Notes: generated by a model from the letters alone, not told the origin. A DNA stretch of 64,000 bases from Clostridiales bacterium (GCA_017962145.1 JAGCVX010000022.1:117858-181857), one strand, 5' to 3'; shown: positions 8,582 to 16,708, counted from the stretch's first letter. Made by a program: numbers and translations.

Positions 8582-8612
8582 GAACGCTGCCCATGTTTGG
8601 AGCGGGTACGGA

Positions 8613-8641
8613 TTGCTCTTATATATAACAATATATATAAT
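8613..8641 (+). promoter_or_regulatory. Candidate promoter upstream of cca
   Basis: TTGCTC (8613-8618), a 17-base spacer and a perfect TATAAT (8636-8641). Transcription would begin at the edge of the hairpin at 8645, so the cca mRNA would carry that hairpin at its 5' end. Confidence 0.55.
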
Positions 8642-8644
8642 TAG

Positions 8645-8680
8645 AAATCGCTTTTCCCATGGGCAGAGCGATTTTCTTTA
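8645..8680 (+). terminator. Terminator between the ADH-like gene and cca
   Basis: AAATCGCT (8645-8652) pairs with AGCGATTT (8667-8674), followed by TTCTTT. The loop holds the palindrome CCCATGGG. Confidence 0.7.
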
Positions 8681-8693
8681 AAAAGGGAAAAAT

Positions 8694-10076
8694 ATGAAGG
8701 AAGAACGTCAGCGGATCGCCTATCCGATCCCCAAAACCGTATATGAAGTGCTCAGGCGCATCGAGACTGCAGGCCGGCAGGCTTATGTAGTGGGCGGAGC
8801 TGTGCGCGATATCCTTATGCAGAAAGATCCGAGTGATTACGATATAACGACATCGGCTACACCTTCCGAGATCATGGAAATCTTCGGACAGGAGCACTGC
8901 CACCCGACAGGCCTGGAGCATGGCACGGTCACAGTTGTGCTGGATGGTGTTCCCATGGAAGTAACGACGTTTCGCATAGATGGCGATTACCAGGACTTCC
9001 GCCATCCGGATGATGTTGTCTTTACGCGTTCTCTGGAGGAGGATGTGAAAAGACGCGACTTTACGATCAATTCACTGGCTATGGACAAAGACGGAGAGAT
9101 CGTCGACTATTGTGGCGGGATAGAAGATATCCGGGCCAAGGTGATCCGGACCGTGGGATCTGCCGACAGACGTTTCGGAGAAGATGCCCTTCGTATTCTG
9201 CGAGGACTTCGCTTTGCGTCTGAGACCGGGTTTAGGATCGAGGAAGATACGGCAGAGCAGATCCACAAACAAAGCGGATCCCTTTCGCTTCTTTCGGCAG
9301 AGCGAATATGGAAAGAACTGACGCGTTTTCTTTGTGGAGAGAACTGCGTGAAGGTCCTTCGTGAATTTGCGGATGTGTTTGCCGTAGTTATTCCTGAGAT
9401 CCGTCCCATGTTTGGATTTGAACAGCACAATCCGCACCATATCTATGACGTCTGGGAGCATACACTTGTCGCGATGGATCATACGCAGCAGGATCTGATT
9501 CCCAGACTGACCATGCTTTTGCACGATATAGGAAAGCCGTCCTGCTTTACGATGGATGAAAAAGGTGTCGGCCACTTCATGGGGCACCAGAAGATCAGTG
9601 CCGAGATGGCCGAGACGATCCTGAAGCGGCTCAAATCCGATACGGCTACTCGTGAAACGGTGGTCGAGCTGGTGCGCGTCCACGATATAACACTGGAGCC
9701 CCGGTTAAAGATCGTGCGTCGGCGGCTGGCTCAGTACGGTGAAGCGAACCTTCGCTATCTTATCGAGATTAAAAATGCGGATATGCATGCCCATTCGGAA
9801 CTGAGCGCGTATCGCTTTGCAGAACTGCGAGAGTTTGAATCCCTTCTGGATCAGACGATCCAGATGAATCTTTGTTGCTCATATCAGACCCTGGAGATTT
9901 CGGGGAAAGATCTGATCGAGATCGGAATCGAACCGGGACAGACGCTGGGCAGAATAAAAAAGCAGCTTCTGGATGAAGTCATCGACGAAGAGATTCCCAA
10001 CGAAAAGCAGGCGCTGCTTGCCCGAGCCAGTGAAATTGCGGGATCCGTCAACGGATCTGACATCCTTCAGCAATAA
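8694..10076 (+). CDS. cca: CCA tRNA nucleotidyltransferase with HD domain
   Basis: The 460-residue enzyme adds or repairs the 3' CCA of tRNAs in the cytoplasm. It is a class II poly(A) polymerase-like nucleotidyltransferase: GGAVRD (G34-D39), the metal-binding DYD (D48-D50), the RRDFTINS motif, and the RFGEDALRILRGLRF neck motif are all visible. After the neck comes an HD phosphohydrolase domain with HTL...LLHDIGKP around residues 260-280. Length is normal for the Firmicutes HD-containing type. A weak AAAGGGAAAAAT precedes the start. The enzyme may serve mainly in repair, since the tRNA gene in this window already encodes CCA. Confidence 0.95.
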   Translation: MKEERQRIAYPIPKTVYEVLRRIETAGRQAYVVGGAVRDILMQKDPSDYDITTSATPSEIMEIFGQEHCHPTGLEHGTVTVVLDGVPMEVTTFRIDGDYQDFRHPDDVVFTRSLEEDVKRRDFTINSLAMDKDGEIVDYCGGIEDIRAKVIRTVGSADRRFGEDALRILRGLRFASETGFRIEEDTAEQIHKQSGSLSLLSAERIWKELTRFLCGENCVKVLREFADVFAVVIPEIRPMFGFEQHNPHHIYDVWEHTLVAMDHTQQDLIPRLTMLLHDIGKPSCFTMDEKGVGHFMGHQKISAEMAETILKRLKSDTATRETVVELVRVHDITLEPRLKIVRRRLAQYGEANLRYLIEIKNADMHAHSELSAYRFAELREFESLLDQTIQMNLCCSYQTLEISGKDLIEIGIEPGQTLGRIKKQLLDEVIDEEIPNEKQALLARASEIAGSVNGSDILQQ

Positions 10077-10093
10077 TCTATTCATACACAAGG

Positions 10094-10133
10094 TTGAATT
10101 GTGAAGATGAGTTCACAATCTGACACAATTCAA
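10094..10133. repeat. Overlapping, mutually exclusive inverted repeats
   Basis: TTGAATTGTG (10094-10103) can pair with CACAATTCAA (10124-10133), while ATTGTGAA (10098-10105) can pair with TTCACAAT (10112-10119). The arms overlap, so only one hairpin can form at a time. There is no following T tract. It may be a weak terminator for cca or a protein-binding site. Confidence 0.5.
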
Positions 10134-10283
10134 GCGGTTGACCACGGGGTGAATTTTAGATTCATCTGGGATAAAATGCATGTTTTTCGATCAAAAACCC
10201 CCATCAGACAAAATTTGGACACAGAAAAGATACAAAATGTGGCAGAATTGTGACAAAATCACGTAGAATTTGAACAAATCCAT

Positions 10284-10292
10284 TGCTAGAAT
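10284..10292 (+). promoter_or_regulatory. Extended -10 promoter of the prepilin gene
   Basis: TGCTAGAAT is an extended -10 element about 99 bases before the start codon at 10391. No strong -35 hexamer is seen. The predicted leader is about 90 bases. Confidence 0.5.
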
Positions 10293-10390
10293 AAAAGCAT
10301 AACAACGAAGACAACAGGGAAGAGATGACAACAAGGAAGGCATGAAACCTGTTTTAGATAGAAACACAGTCACAGTGAGGAGGGGACGAT

Positions 10391-11116
10391 ATGAAAAAGA
10401 TGATGATGAATAACAAAGGTTTTACTCTAGTTGAAATGGTTTGCGTAATCGCAATTATCCTGATCCTGTCCAGTGCATTGGTATCCGGATTCATGGAGTA
10501 TAAGACAAAAGCTGATGAAAGAAGCGCAAGGGTTCAGGCACACAGTGATGGATATGTAATCGGTGAGAGCCAGGTAAAGAGTTATCTTGATGGATATACA
10601 AGACAGCCACCGGCCACTACAACAGCCGCACAGAACAATTTCACACCGAACCCGGGACCTGCACAGAATAACAATGGTGGTGGCGGACAGCCGGTACAGC
10701 CGTCTACGACACAGCCGTCGCAGACTCAACCATCTCAGCAGCCACAGCAGCCCAATCCGCAGCAGCCACAGCAGCCCAATCCGCAGCAGCCCAATCCGCA
10801 GCAGCCTGCAGATCCGAATCCTCAGGTTGACGGAACACCGGCTCCGAACACAGAGATCAAAGATTACTGGCACGATGCAGGACACGCAAGCCTGGGATTC
10901 ATTCTCAACAACTATCAGACACAGGCAACCAAAGTCGTAATCTATCTGCCGGATGGAATCCAGATTGACAGGATCGACAATGGTAACATCAAATACAAGC
11001 AGGAAGGCAACCTTCTTACCATCGAACCGAAGAGCGGAACCATCAATGGTCTGGGCTTCAACGTAAAAGGCGATATGTCCAAGCTCGGTAAGGTAGCAGT
11101 TATCTCCTACAGCTGA
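10391..11116 (+). CDS. Lone type IV prepilin-like surface protein with Pro/Gln/Asn linker
   Basis: The 241-residue product starts with a class III (prepilin) signal: a short basic leader ending at G10, then FTLVE with E15 as the conserved Glu of the mature pilin position 5, and a hydrophobic helix to about residue 33. Residues 75-150 form a low-complexity linker rich in Pro, Gln, Asn and Thr with repeated PNPQQP units. A compact C-terminal domain of about 90 residues follows; I do not recognise it. No prepilin peptidase, assembly ATPase or platform protein is encoded nearby, so processing would depend on genes elsewhere. GAGGAGG precedes the ATG. It could be a minor pilin, or a membrane-anchored surface protein using a prepilin signal. 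Confidence 0.8.
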   Translation: MKKMMMNNKGFTLVEMVCVIAIILILSSALVSGFMEYKTKADERSARVQAHSDGYVIGESQVKSYLDGYTRQPPATTTAAQNNFTPNPGPAQNNNGGGGQPVQPSTTQPSQTQPSQQPQQPNPQQPQQPNPQQPNPQQPADPNPQVDGTPAPNTEIKDYWHDAGHASLGFILNNYQTQATKVVIYLPDGIQIDRIDNGNIKYKQEGNLLTIEPKSGTINGLGFNVKGDMSKLGKVAVISYS

Positions 11117-11199
11117 TGAAACTTGAAAATCTACTTTGACAGATTGTTTGACATAACCAGTAAATGACTTCAAAGGTGCATCATAAGTTTTCCTTCATG

Positions 11200-11224
11200 G
11201 GCCGTCTCGAAAGAGACGGCCTTT
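11200..11224 (+). terminator. Terminator of the prepilin gene
   Basis: A 9-bp GC-rich stem, GGCCGTCTC (11200-11208) and GAGACGGCC (11213-11221), closed by a GAAA tetraloop and followed by only three T residues. Confidence 0.7.
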
Positions 11225-11261
11225 GCCATGCCCGGATGCTGAAGAATCATGTTTTTCTAAC

Positions 11262-11275
11262 CGAAATCGATTTCG
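11262..11275. repeat. 14-bp perfect palindrome upstream of the CAP-domain gene
   Basis: CGAAATCGATTTCG reads the same on both strands. It lies about 130 bases before the start codon at 11407, in a position suitable for an upstream regulator-binding site. Confidence 0.5.
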
Positions 11276-11406
11276 AAAATCAAAAGAGGAAATAGATTTA
11301 CAATTTCGTAAAAATCTGATTCATTTTCTGACACACCCCATATATATACTTAGACCATACGATGAGGAACATCGAAAGGATTTTTGAGGCAAGGGGGTGC
11401 TGATCA

Positions 11407-12306
11407 ATGAAGTTCGATAAGATCACAAAGTTGATTTCCAAGAACGTTACTACATTATCCATTGCGTCGGCATTCGTGCTTGGCGCAATTGGCATGTCTG
11501 ATATGAGAGACAAGCTCTTCGATACTTCCTCCTGGTTCATGAAGCAGGAAGCTGAGCTTTCTGTAGCAGCAACCGAGACCGTTGCTGAGTCTTCTGAGAC
11601 CGTGGCAGTTACCGAGGAACAGATCGTAGTTACTCTGGAAGAAACCACAAAGGCAACAACAGAAGCTACCACAGCAGAAACAACGAAGGCTACAACAACT
11701 GCAACTTCTGAAGAGACAACAACCGAAACCACTCCGGCTGAAACTTCTGCAAAAGAAACAGAGCCGAAGAAGACTTCCGAGTCTACAGTTGCTCCTTCTG
11801 ATCCGACAGAAGGATCCACAAAGGCTCCGGCAGACGAACCCGCTCCGACAACCACTGCTCCGGCTCCGACAACAACAGAACCGGCGCCGACAACGACAGA
11901 GCCTGCTCCGACAACCACTGCTCCGATGGGCGACCTCAGCGGAACATTTGATGAGTCGATGGCTCGTGCGGTTCTCGATTATGTAAACAATGAGCGCGCT
12001 GCCAATGGTCTGGCTCCGCTTTCCTGGAACAACACATTGGCTAACGCAGCTGATATCCGTGCTACAGAGATCGTTGTTAAGTGGTCTCACACTCGTCCGG
12101 ATGGTTCGGCTTGGTGGACAGCCGGTGCTCGCACACAGATGGGCGAGAACCTCGCATTCGGTCAGAGCTCTGCTGAAGAAGTAGTTGCAGCTTGGATGAA
12201 TTCCCAGACTCACAGAGACAACATCCTCTGTTCTGATTATTCTAAGCTCGGTGTTTCCTGCTACTTCTGCAACGGCACCTACTACTGGACACAAGAATTC
12301 GCATAA
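11407..12306 (+). CDS. CAP-domain (SCP/PR1-like) surface protein with Thr/Glu-rich linker
   Basis: The 299-residue product has an N-terminal hydrophobic export or anchor segment (about residues 13-30), a long Thr/Glu/Ala/Pro-rich linker (about 55-175) with repeated PAPTTTEPAPTTT units, and a C-terminal CAP domain of about 115 residues. The CAP domain shows YVNNERAANGLAPL, the SHTRPDGS His, GENLAFG and NSQTHRDNIL, the conserved His/Glu set of the YkwD-like bacterial branch. Members are extracellular; their biochemical role in bacteria is unsettled. AAGGGGG lies upstream of the ATG. The linker style resembles that of the preceding prepilin gene, which suggests both are surface-displayed through the wall. 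Confidence 0.85.
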   Translation: MKFDKITKLISKNVTTLSIASAFVLGAIGMSDMRDKLFDTSSWFMKQEAELSVAATETVAESSETVAVTEEQIVVTLEETTKATTEATTAETTKATTTATSEETTTETTPAETSAKETEPKKTSESTVAPSDPTEGSTKAPADEPAPTTTAPAPTTTEPAPTTTEPAPTTTAPMGDLSGTFDESMARAVLDYVNNERAANGLAPLSWNNTLANAADIRATEIVVKWSHTRPDGSAWWTAGARTQMGENLAFGQSSAEEVVAAWMNSQTHRDNILCSDYSKLGVSCYFCNGTYYWTQEFA

Positions 12307-12338
12307 TCATTTTCATTTTTTCCTCTTATTTTTTCATG

Positions 12339-12384
12339 ATTGACAGTTTTCTCCTTTATCCGCAAAATAGAGAAAACTGTCAAT
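12339..12384. repeat. 15-bp perfect inverted repeat with 16-base loop
   Basis: Arms at 12339-12353 and 12370-12384 are exactly complementary over 15 bases, beginning ATTGACAG in the left arm. No T tract follows on the + strand, and the right arm ends 16 bases before the next start codon. The left arm contains a TTGACA that, with CAAAAT 17 bases further on, could be a promoter. It could be a terminator variant, an operator or an RNA processing site. Confidence 0.65.
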
Positions 12385-12400
12385 TCATTTGTGAGGCAAC

Positions 12401-12850
12401 ATGGAGCAGGATAAGGTAAAAACACCACTGATATTCCGTAATTACATTCGGTGGCCGCTGATGATCGCGATGATCATGGCGGTGCTTTTGGGGCTTGCCT
12501 ATATTTTCCTGATCGATCCGGATAAGAGTACGGGTCTTACGCTTCCCTGTTATACATATAAAACTTTGGGTATTTACTGTCCCGGATGCGGAGATACCCG
12601 TGCACTTCACGCACTTACCCACGGGCATATCCTGAAAGCTCTGGACTATAACGCACTGTTTCCGTTTTTTGTTTTGATCGGCGGATGGTACTATCTGGTC
12701 GGTCTGACGACACTCTTTTTCAAAAAACGCGTGATGTGGATCCCCGAATCGATCCCGGTTCCTGCCGCGATCGGACTTGGTGTCGTAGTCGTGCTCTTCA
12801 CCGTGCTCCGAAATCTTCCGGTATGGCCATTTTCTATCCTGGCGCCATAA
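12401..12850 (+). CDS. DUF2752-family membrane protein
   Basis: The 149-residue protein has about three membrane segments (near residues 18-38, 85-105 and 120-140) and the DUF2752 signature CPGCGDTRALHALTHG at about residues 60-75. The Cys pair in CPGCG is conserved in the family and may bind a metal or form a disulfide. Function is unknown. The ribosome binding site is weak (TGAGG). It sits between a CAP-domain surface protein and zinc-ribbon membrane proteins; this association with ribbon proteins is seen here and hints at a shared envelope role. Confidence 0.75.
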   Translation: MEQDKVKTPLIFRNYIRWPLMIAMIMAVLLGLAYIFLIDPDKSTGLTLPCYTYKTLGIYCPGCGDTRALHALTHGHILKALDYNALFPFFVLIGGWYYLVGLTTLFFKKRVMWIPESIPVPAAIGLGVVVVLFTVLRNLPVWPFSILAP

Positions 12851-12880
12851 TAAGCGCAGTATTTCTGCCAAGAAAATGGG

Positions 12881-12907
12881 TTAAACATTTATAAAGAATT
12901 CTATAAT
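12881..12907 (+). promoter_or_regulatory. Candidate promoter of the first zinc-ribbon membrane gene
   Basis: TTAAAC (12881-12886) and a consensus TATAAT (12902-12907), spaced by 15 bases (16 if GTTAAA is used). The start codon at 13021 lies about 110 bases downstream. Confidence 0.45.
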
Positions 12908-13020
12908 ATTCTTGCGAAAGAAAGCGAAGCATTTTATTATTACTAATAGAGATAGACGGGCGTATGCCGTTTGTCGTGGATATTAGGTAGTATCAATTTA
13001 TTAGATTGGAGATTACGAAA

Positions 13021-13563
13021 ATGGCAACTTGTAAGTATTGTGGTCAAGAAACAGGCGGATCGATGTTCTGCCAGAACTGCGGTGCAAAAGTAGAAGCAGC
13101 GGTGGAGGCAGCTCAGTCTCCGTTCCAGCAGTCTTCTATCCCGAATTCTTCCATGAATTCCATTCCGACTGCTCCACAGCAGAGCTATTCCTTCCCGTCA
13201 CAGCCGGCTTACTATACACCGGGTGGTGCAGGCGGACTCCTCGCCGGCAACATCATCGCGATCATCGTCGGTGTCGTATGTTGCTGCTGCACATATTTTA
13301 TTTCTATCGTTACTCTTGTTCTTGGTATCATCGGTGTTGTTTATGCTTCGAAGGTTAAGTCCAGCAGCAGCCCGGAAGAAGAAGCAAAGAACAGAAGAGT
13401 ATCCCGCATCATGATGATCATCGCGTACGTAGCACTGCTCATCGGTCTGGTAGTTATGGTTGCGGCCGGTCTTGCAAGCGGAAATGGCATCGAGGGCTTC
13501 AAGGAATCCTTCATGTCTGCTTATGAATCTGCTTCCATCTCTATGGAAGAAGCAACAAAGTAA
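13021..13563 (+). CDS. Zinc-ribbon membrane protein (DUF4190-like)
   Basis: The 180-residue product begins with a zinc ribbon (C4, C7, C17, C20 in CKYC and CQNC), followed by a Ser/Pro/Gln-rich linker (about 28-70) and two or three hydrophobic segments, the first with a Cys-rich run VVCCCCTYF. The layout resembles DUF4190-type proteins with a cytoplasmic ribbon. I chose the ATG at 13021, preceded by GGAG; an in-frame TTG at 13006 would swallow this site. The next gene encodes a protein of the same design 28 bases downstream, so the two are probably co-transcribed paralogues. Function unknown. Confidence 0.75.
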   Translation: MATCKYCGQETGGSMFCQNCGAKVEAAVEAAQSPFQQSSIPNSSMNSIPTAPQQSYSFPSQPAYYTPGGAGGLLAGNIIAIIVGVVCCCCTYFISIVTLVLGIIGVVYASKVKSSSSPEEEAKNRRVSRIMMIIAYVALLIGLVVMVAAGLASGNGIEGFKESFMSAYESASISMEEATK

Positions 13564-13591
13564 GTCTGAGCAAGGTGGTACGGTTTAGAAG

Positions 13592-14209
13592 ATGATATGT
13601 AATCATTGTCAGAAAGAGATTCCGGATGATGCGATGTTCTGCACGGAATGCGGTCAGGTGGTAAGACGGGAAGAAAAAATCATTCCCGAGCCTGAGGCCG
13701 AAACTTCCGCTACGTCGGCAAATGAACCGGCTCCGTCTCCGTTTGCGCCCGCGTCGGCACCTGCGCCGATCCAGGCAGCTCCGGCGGCCCCGATCCAGGC
13801 ATTTGCAGCAGCTCCTGCTTTTGCGGCAGCTCCGGCATTTGCTCCGGCTCCGGCAGGCGGATTCTTCCCACAGCCGAGTATCGATGAGAGCGACTATTAT
13901 CACTTGGATTCGACAGAAGCCTATGATTTTGAAGCTCTTCGCGGCATCTCCATCGTGGCGATCATCCTCTCGGTTATCAGTATTGTGGGAATCCTGATGC
14001 CGCTGCCATTGGCCATCGTAAGTTTGGTCAAGGCCTGCAACGGACTGGGAGCCAGAGATCCGAACACGGCAAAAAGACAGTTTGAGTCCTGCCGGATCCT
14101 GATCATTATCTCGGCGATCATTCTGGGAGCCGTCATTATCGGTGGTATCGCGTTCCTTGCTGTCTGCGGATACTTTGCAGAAGCCTCGGAGATGATGGAA
14201 CTGTTCTGA
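13592..14209 (+). CDS. Zinc-ribbon membrane protein with Ala/Pro linker
   Basis: The 205-residue product has an N-terminal ribbon (C3, C6, C17, C20 in CNHC and CTEC), an Ala/Pro-rich linker (about 40-95), and two strong membrane helices (about 122-145 and 170-193). Its plan matches the preceding gene though the sequences differ, as expected of diverged paralogues. The membrane part resembles the DUF4190 family. The ribosome binding site is not obvious (AAGGTGG lies about 13 bases upstream), so translation may be coupled to the upstream gene. Function unknown. Confidence 0.75.
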   Translation: MICNHCQKEIPDDAMFCTECGQVVRREEKIIPEPEAETSATSANEPAPSPFAPASAPAPIQAAPAAPIQAFAAAPAFAAAPAFAPAPAGGFFPQPSIDESDYYHLDSTEAYDFEALRGISIVAIILSVISIVGILMPLPLAIVSLVKACNGLGARDPNTAKRQFESCRILIIISAIILGAVIIGGIAFLAVCGYFAEASEMMELF

Positions 14210-14231
14210 CGAGAAAAGCGAATCGAAAAAA

Positions 14232-14266
14232 TAAAAGACTGTCTCGTAACGAGGCAGTCTTTTTTA
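14232..14266 (+). terminator. Terminator after the zinc-ribbon pair
   Basis: AAAAGACTGTCTCG pairs with CGAGGCAGTCTTTT, with a T run to 14265. It separates the zinc-ribbon pair from the coiled-coil gene. Confidence 0.85.
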
Positions 14267-14377
14267 TTCCTCATATAAGATAGTGTTTTAAAGGGTTAGA
14301 AGGTGGCAGAAGTTCGGATTGTTATAGCGGATTATGAAAAATCTTTGTCAATTTATTGTGAAATCCTACAGTAAACA

Positions 14378-14406
14378 ATGAAAAAACTCATAAAAGGTTG
14401 TATAAT
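14378..14406 (+). promoter_or_regulatory. Promoter of the coiled-coil gene
   Basis: ATGAAA (14378-14383), a 17-base spacer and consensus TATAAT (14401-14406), about 37 bases before the start codon. Confidence 0.6.
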
Positions 14407-14442
14407 TGTTTTACAATTCGAAGCAATGAGGAGTAAGTAGCA

Positions 14443-16674
14443 ATGAAGAAGTGTCCTGTTTGTGGCGTTATGATGGGTGATAACGTGGCTCGATGCTTCA
14501 TGTGCAAGTACGATTTTCAGAAGGCTGCACGTGAAGGCGAGGATGTTGCCCGTCAGGAAGCGAACGAAAACATCAAGAGGAATGAACAAGAAGCAAGCAG
14601 CCGTGTAGAGCAGAAACGTTCGGAAGAGGAAAAACTAATTGCTGAAATGAAAACCCGTAACCAGCGGGAGATCGACACTCTGAACTCACAATTGGAATCG
14701 GAAAAACTCCGTATCGAGACCGAGTATGTGGAGATCAGAAAGCGCGCGCTCGAAGAGCGTCAGCAGCTGGAGAATGAACTTCAGGAGCTTCGCGATACTG
14801 TAGACATCGAGAAGAAGCGCACCAAGGATGCCGAAGAGGAAGCGGAGAAGATCCGCGAGGCAGCAAGAGCCGAGATGGCTGCGGAGCGCGAAGAGATGAT
14901 CAAGCAGGCGCAGAAAGAGCAGGAAGCGATCCTGCTGGATGCGCAGAAGCAGACCGAAAAACTCGCTGTCCAGGTCCAGAAAGAGTATAAGGACGCTATG
15001 GACAGAAAGCAGCAGATGCTCGATGAAGCACAGAGAGCGGAAGAAGTTTCGAAAGAGATCCTGGAACGCCGGGATCAGGCACAGAAAGAACTCGAAGAGA
15101 TGCAGGCATCTCTTGAATCGATAAGAACTGACTTTGAAGCTGCCAAGAAGAAACTCGAGGCAGAGGCAGAGGAAACCAGCCGTGCCAAGATTAAAGAGGG
15201 CGAAGATGCCAAGGCAGCCGCTCTGGCAGAAGCACAGCAGATCCTGGCCGATGTAGAAGCGACCAAGAAGCAGGCTGACGCCGAGATGCAGGCGTATGTC
15301 GCAGAAGCTCAGAAAATCATGGGCGAAGCTGAAAAGGCAGAGGCAAGAAGACAGGAACTGATCGAAGAAGCCGGCCGTATGCAGCAGGCTCTCGACGAGA
15401 CACAGCAGTCGTATGAAGCGATCGCTCAGGAAAAAGAGAATATCGAAGCGGAGATCGAAACGCTGAAGAAGAATGCGGAAGAAGAAAAGCGCCGTATCGC
15501 AGATGAAGCGAAGGCTTCTCTCGAAGAGACGCAGAAAGAGCAGATCCGTGTTCAGGAAGAAACGAAGGCCATGATCGAGCAGGCTGAGCAGGAAAAGGTT
15601 CAGCTTCAGGAAGAGGCCAAGCGTCTGATCGCCGAGACAGAGGAAGCAAAAGCTCGTATCGCAAAAGAAGCACAGGACGAGAAAGAGCGTATCACAAAAG
15701 AAGCATCGGACGAGAAAGCCCGTATTACAAAAGAAGCTTCGGATGAAAAAGCTCGTATCCTCATGGAAGCAGAAGATGAGAAGAAGCGCCTGAACGCTTC
15801 GGCTCAGGAAGAACTGGCCGCCTCTCGTAAAGAGAAGGAGCGTCTGGATGCGGAAGCTTCGACTGTTCTGACGATTGCTCAGCAGGAAAAGCAGAAGATG
15901 GAAACCGAAGCCAAGACGATGCTCGAAGAAGCAAAGAAGACTGTTGAGACAGCTCAGCAGGAGAAAGATCGTCTTCAGGCTGAGGCCAAGGCCGGCTGTG
16001 ATGTAATTGCGAAGCAGAAGGCTTCTCTGGAAGCAGATATCCAGAAGATGACCAAAGAGCAGGAGCAGTCCAAGAGCAATTATGAGACACAGATCGCTGC
16101 CCTCAAGACAGATCTGGATAAGGCCAAGGAGATCATCGCGGATTCCAAGAACGCGAAGAAACTGGCTGAAGTAGAAGCACAGGAACTCATCCTGAAAGCC
16201 GAGAAGAGAGCTGTTGCACTGAAAGAATCCGCTTTGTCGGAGAGTGAAAAGGGTAAGCTCCAGAATGCACTGGAAGAGAAAGAGAAGGAATTAGCAAAGA
16301 TGGCAAAGAGTAAAGAAGAATTGGAAAAGCAGCTTGACGAGACCCAGAAGTCCATCAAGAAACTGCAGGATAGAATCGACCATATGCCGGTTGGCGGAGC
16401 GGTTTCGATCGCTGACGGCTTGAAAGAATACTCTGTTGTTGTTGTTCCGCACCTGTCCAACGGTGAAGTCAACTCGGAGCGTATCGCGGAGATCCTGGCG
16501 GCAAAGGCTGCAGGCGGATGGCATCTGCACAGCATGGTCAACGATGAAGGCGGTAAGATCCAGGCTTCTCTCGGCGGCAGTGACAGTATGTCCCTCAACG
16601 CAACTTCCGTAGCGATCAAAGAAGACCGTGTCATCATGATCTTCGAAAGAAACAAGCAGGAAGGCAAGAAATAA
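14443..16674 (+). CDS. Large coiled-coil protein with N-terminal zinc ribbon and C-terminal DUF4177-like domain
   Basis: The 743-residue product starts with a ribbon (C4, C7, C18, C21 in CPVC and CFMC), then has about 620 residues of nearly continuous charged coiled coil rich in Glu, Lys, Ala and Gln, and ends in a compact domain of about 85 residues (from KEYSVVVVPH to the C-terminus) resembling DUF4177. Within the coil, at about 15660-15790, an 11-residue unit of the type TKEASDEKARI recurs four times, a hendecad pattern. There is no signal peptide or membrane helix, so it is cytoplasmic. It may be a scaffold or structural filament-like protein; a specific role is not known. AGGAG precedes the ATG. 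Confidence 0.75.
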   Translation: MKKCPVCGVMMGDNVARCFMCKYDFQKAAREGEDVARQEANENIKRNEQEASSRVEQKRSEEEKLIAEMKTRNQREIDTLNSQLESEKLRIETEYVEIRKRALEERQQLENELQELRDTVDIEKKRTKDAEEEAEKIREAARAEMAAEREEMIKQAQKEQEAILLDAQKQTEKLAVQVQKEYKDAMDRKQQMLDEAQRAEEVSKEILERRDQAQKELEEMQASLESIRTDFEAAKKKLEAEAEETSRAKIKEGEDAKAAALAEAQQILADVEATKKQADAEMQAYVAEAQKIMGEAEKAEARRQELIEEAGRMQQALDETQQSYEAIAQEKENIEAEIETLKKNAEEEKRRIADEAKASLEETQKEQIRVQEETKAMIEQAEQEKVQLQEEAKRLIAETEEAKARIAKEAQDEKERITKEASDEKARITKEASDEKARILMEAEDEKKRLNASAQEELAASRKEKERLDAEASTVLTIAQQEKQKMETEAKTMLEEAKKTVETAQQEKDRLQAEAKAGCDVIAKQKASLEADIQKMTKEQEQSKSNYETQIAALKTDLDKAKEIIADSKNAKKLAEVEAQELILKAEKRAVALKESALSESEKGKLQNALEEKEKELAKMAKSKEELEKQLDETQKSIKKLQDRIDHMPVGGAVSIADGLKEYSVVVVPHLSNGEVNSERIAEILAAKAAGGWHLHSMVNDEGGKIQASLGGSDSMSLNATSVAIKEDRVIMIFERNKQEGKK

Positions 16675-16708
16675 GTCATTTCTATCAATACAAACTCAAT
16701 AAAAAATC

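Larger units (their letters stand above)
10077..10390. other. 314-base intergenic region between cca and the prepilin gene
   Basis: No gene of credible length is seen. The first part holds overlapping inverted repeats (10094-10133), the middle is AT-rich without recognisable signals, and the last part holds an extended -10 element and a leader of about 90 bases that ends in GAGGAGG before the prepilin start. Confidence 0.6.

Noticed and set aside
10342..10413. Possible 23-residue upstream open frame before the prepilin gene
   Set aside because: AAGGAAGG lies only about one base before its ATG, too close, and the peptide overlaps the prepilin start without any pattern typical of a leader peptide.
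10720..10815. Short tandem DNA repeats that could suggest a CRISPR-like or satellite array
   Set aside because: They are in frame and encode the Pro/Gln/Asn linker (PNPQQP units) of the prepilin-like protein; there are no unique spacers.
11840..11930. Tandem CCGACAAC repeats
   Set aside because: They encode the PAPTTTE linker of the CAP-domain protein.
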